NCBI GenBank assembly: GCA_027451305.1
Contig: DAIDJQ010000156.1
Span: forward strand, 1 to 8,422
Direction of reading: 5' to 3'
Length of the DNA stretch: 8,422 bases
From: Cellulomonas sp.
Lineage (GTDB): Bacteria; Actinomycetota; Actinomycetes; Actinomycetales; Cellulomonadaceae
In this document: piece after piece, positions 1-5,345 of the stretch
Layout of the letters: every line of letters starts with the position of its first letter
Position numbering within the stretch: position 1 is the first letter of the stretch
Program-made: the position numbers and the translations under genes
Notes under the pieces: generated by a model
What the model saw: only the letters and a program-made list of their open reading frames with translations
What the model was told of the DNA's origin: nothing
The model's database searches: none

Positions 1-1400
1 GAGAAGTTGGCCACCTTGCTCACGACCAGCGTGGACAGCTCGCCGGTGCGGAAGGCGCCGAACAGCCGCTGGCGCTCGTGGACGGTGGTCTCGCCGGTGA
101 TCAGCGGGGCGTCCAGGTGCTCGGCGAGCTCGTGCAGCTGGTCGAGGTACTGGCCGATGACGAGCGTCTGCTCGCCGGCGTGGCGGGACACGATGCGGTC
201 GACGACGGCGTTCTTGCCGGTGGCGGTGGCCGCGAGGCGGTACTTGTCCTCCGGCTCGGCGGTGGCGTACGTCATCCGCTCGTGGTCCGGCAGGGTGAGC
301 CGGACCTCCGTGCACAGGGCGGGGGCGATGTAGCCCTGCGACTCGATGTCCTTCCAGGGGGCATCGAACCGCTTGGGGCCGATCAGCGAGAACACCTCGT
401 CCTCCCGGCCGTCCTCGCGGACGAGCGTGGCGGTGAGGCCCAGGCGACGGCGAGCCTGCAGGTCGGCCGTCATGCGGAACACCGGGGCGGGCAGCAGGTG
501 CACCTCGTCGTACACGATCAGGCCCCAGTCGCGGGCGTCGAGCAGCTCGAGGTGGGAGTACACGCCCTTCCGCTTGGTGGTGAGCACCTGGTACGTGGCG
601 ATGGTGACCGGCCGGATCTCCTTGCGGGAGCCGGAGTACTCGCCGATCTCGTCCTCGGTCAGCGTGGTGCGGGCGACCAGCTCGTCGCGCCACTGCCGGG
701 CGCTGACCGTGTTGGTCACCAGGATCAGCGTCGTCGTCGACGACCGCGCCATCGCACCCGCGCCCACCAGCGTCTTGCCGGCCCCGCAGGGCAGCACCAC
801 CACACCGGAGCCGCCGTGGAAGAAGCCGTCGATCGCCTGCTGCTGGTAGGGCCGCAGCGACCAGTCGTCCTCGAGCAGCGCGATGTCGTGCTTCTCGCCG
901 TTCACGTAGCCGGCCAGGTCCTCCGCCGGCCAGCCGAGCTTGACCAGCACCTGCTTGAGGTGGCCGCGCTCGGAGGGGTGCACCACCACGTCGGTCTCGT
1001 CCAGGCGTGCGCCGAACAGGCCGGCCGTCCGCTTGGACCGCATCACCTCGGCCAGCACGGCACGGTCGAGGGCATGGAGCACCAGGCCGTGCACCGGGTC
1101 CGCGACCAGCTGCAGGCGGCCGTAGCGGGACATCGTCTCGGCGACGTCAACCAGCAGCGCGTGCGGCACCGGGTAGCGGCTGTAGAGCAGCAGGGTGTCG
1201 ATCACCTGCTCGGCGTCGTGGCCCGCGGCGCGCGCGTTCCACAGGCCCAGCGGCGTGAGCCGGTAGGTGTGCACGTGCTCGGGGGCGCGTTCCAGCTCGG
1301 CGAACGGGGCGATGGCACGCCGGCAGGCGTCGGACAGGTCGTGGTCGACCTCGAGCAGCAGCGTCTTGTCGCTCTGCACGATCAGCGGGCCGTCGGTCAC
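1..1400 (-). CDS. xpb: XPB-type DNA repair helicase (SF2), C-terminus cut by window edge
   Basis: ATP-dependent 3'-5' superfamily 2 helicase of the XPB/ERCC3 family, expected to unwind damaged DNA in the cytoplasm. 466 residues are visible. Residues 6-163 form the XPB/Ssl2 N-terminal and damage-recognition-like region. The helicase core starts at the LRPYQQQAI motif (182-190), followed by Walker A PCGAGKT with K209, Walker B DEVH (298-301), motif III TAT (323-325) directly followed by the XPB RED triplet (R328-E329-D330), and a start of motif V (VSKVANF, 460-466). Bacterial XPB proteins are usually about 550 residues, so roughly 80 residues including the motif VI arginines lie beyond position 1. 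The GTG start at 1400 is preceded by AAGGAG four bases upstream and overlaps the TGA of the upstream gene. No broken motif is seen in the visible part. The family assignment is secure; the repair role is taken from the family. Confidence 0.96.
   Translation of the reverse strand, partial: MTDGPLIVQSDKTLLLEVDHDLSDACRRAIAPFAELERAPEHVHTYRLTPLGLWNARAAGHDAEQVIDTLLLYSRYPVPHALLVDVAETMSRYGRLQLVADPVHGLVLHALDRAVLAEVMRSKRTAGLFGARLDETDVVVHPSERGHLKQVLVKLGWPAEDLAGYVNGEKHDIALLEDDWSLRPYQQQAIDGFFHGGSGVVVLPCGAGKTLVGAGAMARSSTTTLILVTNTVSARQWRDELVARTTLTEDEIGEYSGSRKEIRPVTIATYQVLTTKRKGVYSHLELLDARDWGLIVYDEVHLLPAPVFRMTADLQARRRLGLTATLVREDGREDEVFSLIGPKRFDAPWKDIESQGYIAPALCTEVRLTLPDHERMTYATAEPEDKYRLAATATGKNAVVDRIVSRHAGEQTLVIGQYLDQLHELAEHLDAPLITGETTVHERQRLFGAFRTGELSTLVVSKVANF
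912..1385 (-). other. XPB/Ssl2 N-terminal-like domain within the helicase
   Basis: Encodes helicase residues 6-163. Landmarks are VQSD (8-11), YRLTP (46-50), AAG (58-60), SRYPVP (74-79) and RYG (92-94), then a second half with VVVHP (138-142) and LVKLGWP (152-158). The same landmarks recur in order in the adjacent gene at 1997-2446. It precedes the helicase core and probably serves for DNA or partner binding. Confidence 0.75.
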
Positions 1401-3925
1401 TGCTCTCCTTCGGGTCGGGCGCGGTGCACGGAGGCGATCCGGTGCACGGCCACGGTCAGCTCGGCCTCCCGGGCGGGGTCCACGGCTCGCAGCCGCCCAC
1501 CGTCCACCCGGACCGGCACCAGCAGGCGACGGTCGAGCTCGCCGCGGGCGCCGACCAGCTCCACCCAGACGGGGGTGCGCCGGTCTGCCGCCTCGCGCAG
1601 CAGCACCAACGCCAGGGCGGGGTCGGCTGTTCCGTCGGGGACGGCGTGCCCGGCCGCAGGCGGGTCGGGCACGGGACGGTGCTCGGTCGGATCGTCCTCC
1701 GGCGCACCCGGGTGGGCCTCGTCGCCGGCCGACGACGAGGCCGACGTCATGGGCCCCCCCGAGACGGCCGGGGCAGGGTGCGGGGCGCCGCCGTGGGGGC
1801 TGAAGGGTCCGTCCGACGGGGCCGCAGCGGCCTGCCGGACGGCCTCCTCGGCCGCCCGCAGGCGGGGGACCAGGGCGGTCGCGCGTGCCAGCGCCGAGTG
1901 CTCGTCGTTCTGCAGCGGCTGCGCGGCGGCGCGTGACGGGCGCACCCGGACCCGGTGAGGGGCGGCGGCCGCATGCACGACGGTGCCGTCGGGGCCCTCG
2001 AGCACCGGCGCCAGGCCGCGCTCGCGCAGCGCCTCCACCAGCTCGGCGGGCGGCACGGACGCGGCCAGCACCGTCGGCGCGAGCAGCAGCAGCCCGAGCG
2101 AGGCGAACCGCGGGTCGTCCGGCAGGCCGGCGAGCAGGGCAGGGTCGTCCGCCCGCAGGTAAGCCCGCGCGGCACCGGCGCGCAGCAGGCCGTGCCGACG
2201 CGCTGCGTCGCGCACCAGGTACTCCAGCGGCTGCGGCACGTGCCCGCGGGAGACTGCGGCCAGCTCGGTGAGCAGCTCGTCGGCCGTCGCCCCCGCGTCC
2301 AGGCCCGCCCGCAGCGACTCCGGCGTGAACCGGACCGTCAGCGCACCGCCGCGGGACTCCACCGTCGCGGTGCGGTCCAGCAGGGTCGCCAGCCGTGCCG
2401 ACGGGCGTCCCGGGACCACGCCGGTCAGGTCGGCCTGGAGCACCAGCTCGTCGACCGTCTCGGGCAGCTCGCCGGACAGGGCCGCCACCGGCGCGCCCGG
2501 GTCCTCGCTCAGCAGCGCGCGGCCGGCGGCCGACAGCACGCCGGCACCGGTCACGCCGAGCCTGGCCGCCTCGCTCAGCTGGCCGCGCACCACCTGCTCC
2601 GGCGGCACCGACCGCGGCGCGCGCCACCGGAGCACGTCCAGCAGGCCCGCCGGCCCCGCCGCGATCCCGTCCGGGACCCCGGCCAGCACCTCGAGCACCG
2701 TGCGGCGCACCCGCGGCGCCCAGCGGCGGTGCAGCTCCGGGTCCAGCGCCGCGCGGGCCGTGCCGCGGTCGTCGCGGGTGCCCACCAGCCACGGCGTGCG
2801 GAGGGTGTCCCGCCAGGCGGTCGCCAGCGCGGCCCACTGCTGCGGCAGCCCGTCGGCCAGCCACGCGTCGGCGAGGTCGGTGGGCACGAAGGACGGTGGG
2901 TCGCCCGCGTCGTCCGCCACCAGCCCCGCGGCGCCGGCGAGCTCGACGACGAAAGCCGCCTCGGCCTCGTCCACCTCGAGCCGTTGGGACAGCCGACGCA
3001 GGTCCCGGACGCCGAGGCCGCCGGCCCGCAGCACCGCCGGCGGTGTGCGCCCCCACGAGTCGATCAGCACGCCGACCAGGCGCACGACCCGCTCGGCCGC
3101 GGCCGCCGACTCCGCGGCGACGAGGGCGGCCGGCCAGCGGCGGCCGACGACGGGCTGGGGCGCGCGCGCCACCTCGGCGTGGGTGCGGCCCTCGCGCAGC
3201 GCGAGCGCGACCGCCCGCGGGAGCAGCACGTGCCGGGTGTCCGTCGGTCGGAGGACGCCGCGGCGCACCAGCCAGGCGACGGTCCGGCCGGCGGGGGTCG
3301 ACGGCTCCGGCGCGACGCCGACCGGGGGGCCCCACACGAGGGCCTGCAGCACGGCACGCGCACCGGCGGGGGCGTCGGCCAGCAGGGCGTCGAGATCGGT
3401 GGGCGGTGCGGGCGTGCCCGGACGGGAGGGCAGGGTGGACGGGGTGGCGAGCCCTGCGGGGTAGGGGCCGAGCACCTCCGCGAGACCGGGGCTCGGCTGC
3501 AGGCGGCCGGAGTCGTCGGTCCAGACGAGCGCGCGAGCGAGGGCGTCGTCCAGAGCCTTCTCGACGAGGGCGCGGTCGTCCGCCGGCGCGCCGTCGACCG
3601 CAGCGACGCGGTCGGCCGGGCCGTCGGCCCGTTCGTCGTGCGCGGCGCCGACGCCGGCCGGGTCCCCTGGTCCGGCGACGGCCGCGACCACCGCCCGACG
3701 GCTGGGCGGCTCGTCCGCCGCCAGCACGGCCACGGCCTCCACCACCTGCAGCACCGACGCGTCCACCGCCGCCAGCGCCCGCTCCAGGCTCATCCGGGAC
3801 GTGGCGCGCACCGCCAGCGAGGCCAGCGTCGCGGGGGACGGGGAGCCCAGGTCCGGCCGCAGGCGCAGCAGCGTGACGAGCTCGTCGTCGGCCCGCGCGC
3901 GCAGCTGGTCGGTGAACGTGGACAT
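1397..3925 (-). CDS. Helicase-associated protein with XPB/Ssl2 N-terminal-like domain and C-terminal WYL-like module
   Basis: 842 residues from ATG 3925. The partner gene directly upstream of xpb in actinobacteria usually encodes such a 'helicase-associated domain' protein (Mycobacterium tuberculosis Rv0862c is the type I have in mind); its biochemical function is not established to my knowledge. Residues 1-490 are Ala/Arg/Leu-rich helical sequence, possibly repeated winged helices. Residues 494-643 match the XPB/Ssl2 N-terminal domain (QxD at 497-499, RFTPE at 532-536, VPQPLEYL at 563-570). Residues about 702-765 are a Pro/Ala/Asp-rich disordered linker. Residues about 770-835 (WVELVG, then LLVPVRVDGGRLRAVDP, then HRIASV) resemble a divergent WYL-type module. 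There is no helicase, nuclease or membrane motif. GTG codons at 3934 and 3931 are in frame, but ATG 3925 fits the family-like MSTFTDQL start and the promoter spacing better. Product type is confident; a DNA-repair role is inferred from coupling to xpb. Confidence 0.9.
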   Translation of the reverse strand: MSTFTDQLRARADDELVTLLRLRPDLGSPSPATLASLAVRATSRMSLERALAAVDASVLQVVEAVAVLAADEPPSRRAVVAAVAGPGDPAGVGAAHDERADGPADRVAAVDGAPADDRALVEKALDDALARALVWTDDSGRLQPSPGLAEVLGPYPAGLATPSTLPSRPGTPAPPTDLDALLADAPAGARAVLQALVWGPPVGVAPEPSTPAGRTVAWLVRRGVLRPTDTRHVLLPRAVALALREGRTHAEVARAPQPVVGRRWPAALVAAESAAAAERVVRLVGVLIDSWGRTPPAVLRAGGLGVRDLRRLSQRLEVDEAEAAFVVELAGAAGLVADDAGDPPSFVPTDLADAWLADGLPQQWAALATAWRDTLRTPWLVGTRDDRGTARAALDPELHRRWAPRVRRTVLEVLAGVPDGIAAGPAGLLDVLRWRAPRSVPPEQVVRGQLSEAARLGVTGAGVLSAAGRALLSEDPGAPVAALSGELPETVDELVLQADLTGVVPGRPSARLATLLDRTATVESRGGALTVRFTPESLRAGLDAGATADELLTELAAVSRGHVPQPLEYLVRDAARRHGLLRAGAARAYLRADDPALLAGLPDDPRFASLGLLLLAPTVLAASVPPAELVEALRERGLAPVLEGPDGTVVHAAAAPHRVRVRPSRAAAQPLQNDEHSALARATALVPRLRAAEEAVRQAAAAPSDGPFSPHGGAPHPAPAVSGGPMTSASSSAGDEAHPGAPEDDPTEHRPVPDPPAAGHAVPDGTADPALALVLLREAADRRTPVWVELVGARGELDRRLLVPVRVDGGRLRAVDPAREAELTVAVHRIASVHRARPEGEQ
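1405..1410 (-). promoter_or_regulatory. Ribosome binding site of xpb inside the upstream gene
   Basis: AAGGAG ends four bases before the GTG start at 1400. The same bases encode the final Glu-Gly-Glu of the upstream protein. The start and stop codons overlap as GTGA (1397-1400), so the helicase is probably translated by coupling to its neighbour. Confidence 0.75.
1631..1822 (-). other. Low-complexity Pro/Ala/Asp linker in the helicase-associated protein
   Basis: Residues about 702-765 are dominated by Pro, Ala, Ser, Gly, Asp and Glu and lack hydrophobic periodicity, so they are probably disordered. They separate the XPB/Ssl2-like domain from the C-terminal WYL-like module and would let the module move freely. 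The frame stays open and codon use looks like the rest of the gene, so this is not an assembly artefact. Confidence 0.6.
1997..2446 (-). other. XPB/Ssl2 N-terminal-like domain within the helicase-associated protein
   Basis: Encodes residues 494-643 of the 842-residue protein. LVLQAD, RFTPESL, DAG, SRGHVPQPL and RRHGLL align in order and spacing with the corresponding motifs at the N-terminus of the downstream XPB. The second half (LLLLAPTVLAASVPP, then LVEALRERGLAPV) matches the second half of the helicase region more weakly. This is the domain by which the family is usually recognised. Confidence 0.75.
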
Positions 3926-3932
3926 CCGCACC

Positions 3933-3938
3933 ACGATA
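3933..3938 (-). promoter_or_regulatory. Candidate -10 element for a leaderless transcript of the helicase-associated gene
   Basis: Reading on the minus strand, TATCGT is followed by exactly seven bases and then ATG 3925. TANNNT with 6-7 bases to the start codon is the usual actinobacterial -10 arrangement for transcripts beginning at the start codon. No Shine-Dalgarno sequence is seen ahead of ATG 3925, which agrees with leaderless initiation. No convincing -35 box is visible, and a TANNNT match can occur by chance. Confidence 0.4.
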
Positions 3939-4100
3939 CGCAGGTCGTGGCGCCGCTCCGTCGGGCGGGGTCACGGGCGACCGGGCGGGACCGCTCTCGC
4001 GAGCTCGCCGTCCGGCCCGGCCCAGGTGGGTGGACGGCAGGTCCGACTTGCGGGGAGAGTGGCCGAAGACGCTCCCGGAGCGAGCGCCGGCGACGACGAC

Positions 4101-4107
4101 GGAGGAG
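4101..4107 (+). promoter_or_regulatory. Ribosome binding site of the M20 amidohydrolase
   Basis: GGAGGAG lies five bases before ATG 4113. It fixes the start of the amidohydrolase, because the reading frame stays open for another 104 codons upstream into the antisense of the neighbouring gene. Confidence 0.85.
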
Positions 4108-4112
4108 CTCGC

Positions 4113-5330
4113 ATGGCCCTCGACCCGACCACCCTGACCGCCCTGCGTGCGGAGGCGGCGGCCCAGCTGCCGCAGGTCGTCGCGCTGCGTCACGCCCTGC
4201 ACGCCGTCCCCGAGCTCGGGCTGCGGCTGCCCCGCACGCAGGCGCTGGTGCTGGACGCGCTCGCGGGCCTCGACCTCCAGGTGACCACGGGCACGGCCCT
4301 GGACTCCGTGGTGGCCGTGCTGCGCGGCGGCCGTCCCGGGCCGGCCGTGCTGCTGCGCGGGGACATGGATGCGCTGCCCCTCACCGAGGGCTCGGGCGAG
4401 GAGTTCACCTCCCAGCACCCGGGCCGGATGCACGCCTGCGGGCACGACCTGCACGTCGCCGGCCTGGTGGGCGCCGCGCGGCTGCTGGCGTCCCGGCGTG
4501 CGGAGCTGCCCGGCACGGTGGTGCTGATGTTCCAGCCGGGCGAGGAGGGGGACGCGGGCGCCCGGATCATGATCGAGGAGGGCGTTCTCGAGGCGGCCGG
4601 CTCGCGGGTGGTGGCCGCGTACGCGCTGCACGTGATGGCCTCGCTGGTCCCCGTGGGCGGACTGATCAGCCGGCCGGGGCCGATCCTGGCGGCGGCGGAC
4701 GAGGTGCGGGTCACCGTGCTGGGTCGTGGCGGGCACGGGTCCATGCCGCACCTCGCCGCGGACCCCGTGCCGGTGGCGGCCGAGCTGGTGCTGGGGCTGC
4801 AGGCGATGGTGACGCGGCAGTTCGACGTGTTCGACCCGGTGGTGCTCAGCGTCGGGCGTCTCGAGGCGGGGACCGCGAACAACGTGATCCCGGACACCGC
4901 GACGATCGCGGCGACCGTGCGGTCGTTCTCCTCGGTCAGCCGCGCCCGTGCCGAGGAGTCGATCCGCCGGCTCTGCGAGCACGTGGCGGCGGCGCACGGC
5001 ATGACGGCCCGGGTGGAGTGGCTGCCGGGCTACCCGGTCACGTTCAACACGCCCGACGAGGTGGACCGTGCCGCCGTCCTCGCCCGCGGGCTGCTGGGTC
5101 GCGACGGGTTCACGGTCGCGCCCCAGCCGATCCCCGGCTCGGAGGACTTCTCCTACGTGCTGGAGCAGGTGCCGGGCGCGTTCCTGGGCCTGGGTGCGAC
5201 GCCGGCCGGTGCCGACCCGGCGACGGCGCCGTACAACCACTCGCCGCAGGCGCGGTTCCACGACGGCGCGCTCGCGGTGGGGCCGGCGATCCTCGCGGCG
5301 CTCGCGATGGACCGTCTGGCGCAGGGCTGA
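4113..5330 (+). CDS. M20-family metal-dependent amidohydrolase (N-acyl-amino-acid / hippurate hydrolase type)
   Basis: Complete 405-residue cytoplasmic metallohydrolase of peptidase family M20 (subfamily M20D, amidohydrolase), which cleaves the amide bond of N-acylated amino acids or related conjugates; the exact substrate cannot be read from the sequence. Seen in order: LRHALHAVPELG (25-36), LLRGDMDALP (80-89), the metal motif MHACGHD with C109 and H111, QPGEEGDAGA with E144 and E145, metal ligand candidate H173 (ALHV), the dimerisation-domain motif GRGGHGSMPH with H208, GTANNVIPD (253-261), GSEDFS (342-347), and the C-terminal YNHSP with H376. All ligands expected for a two-metal site are present, and length is normal for the family (about 390-420). 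The start is set by a strong GGAGGAG. No signal peptide. It stands alone on its strand and has no visible pathway partners. N-acetyl-diaminopimelate deacetylase or an auxin-conjugate-type hydrolase are alternatives within the same fold. Confidence 0.94.
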   Translation: MALDPTTLTALRAEAAAQLPQVVALRHALHAVPELGLRLPRTQALVLDALAGLDLQVTTGTALDSVVAVLRGGRPGPAVLLRGDMDALPLTEGSGEEFTSQHPGRMHACGHDLHVAGLVGAARLLASRRAELPGTVVLMFQPGEEGDAGARIMIEEGVLEAAGSRVVAAYALHVMASLVPVGGLISRPGPILAAADEVRVTVLGRGGHGSMPHLAADPVPVAAELVLGLQAMVTRQFDVFDPVVLSVGRLEAGTANNVIPDTATIAATVRSFSSVSRARAEESIRRLCEHVAAAHGMTARVEWLPGYPVTFNTPDEVDRAAVLARGLLGRDGFTVAPQPIPGSEDFSYVLEQVPGAFLGLGATPAGADPATAPYNHSPQARFHDGALAVGPAILAALAMDRLAQG

Positions 5331-5345
5331 CCCGCGGCGTCAGCC
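5325..5345. terminator. Perfect inverted repeat covering both convergent stop codons, possible bidirectional terminator
   Basis: GGCTGAC at 5325-5331 and GTCAGCC at 5339-5345 form a perfect 7-bp stem around a 7-base loop (5332-5338, CCGCGGC). The TGA of the amidohydrolase (5328-5330) sits in the left arm and the TGA of the STAND gene (5342-5340 on the minus strand) in the right arm, so the two stops pair. There is no T-tract on either side, which is common in high-GC actinobacteria. The stem could end transcripts from both directions; termination itself is inferred. Confidence 0.5.

Larger units (their letters stand above)
3926..4112. other. Divergent intergenic region between helicase-associated gene and amidohydrolase gene
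   Basis: This 187-bp region separates two divergent genes and must hold the promoters of both. It contains the candidate minus-strand -10 at 3933-3938, two CGGGCGGG copies 20 bp apart (3962-3969 and 3982-3989), an 8-bp palindrome CTCGCGAG at 3996-4003, and the amidohydrolase ribosome binding site. I see no convincing plus-strand -10/-35 pair, no small ORF with a good ribosome binding site, and no RNA gene. Confidence 0.6.

Noticed and set aside
78..1958. 626-codon open frame on the plus strand
   Set aside because: It is antisense to the XPB helicase, whose SF2 motifs are complete. The translation is low-complexity and shows no family features.
3926..3934. GTG 3934 or GTG 3931 as start of the helicase-associated gene
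   Set aside because: No ribosome binding site precedes them, they overlap or adjoin the candidate -10, and ATG 3925 gives a family-like N-terminus.
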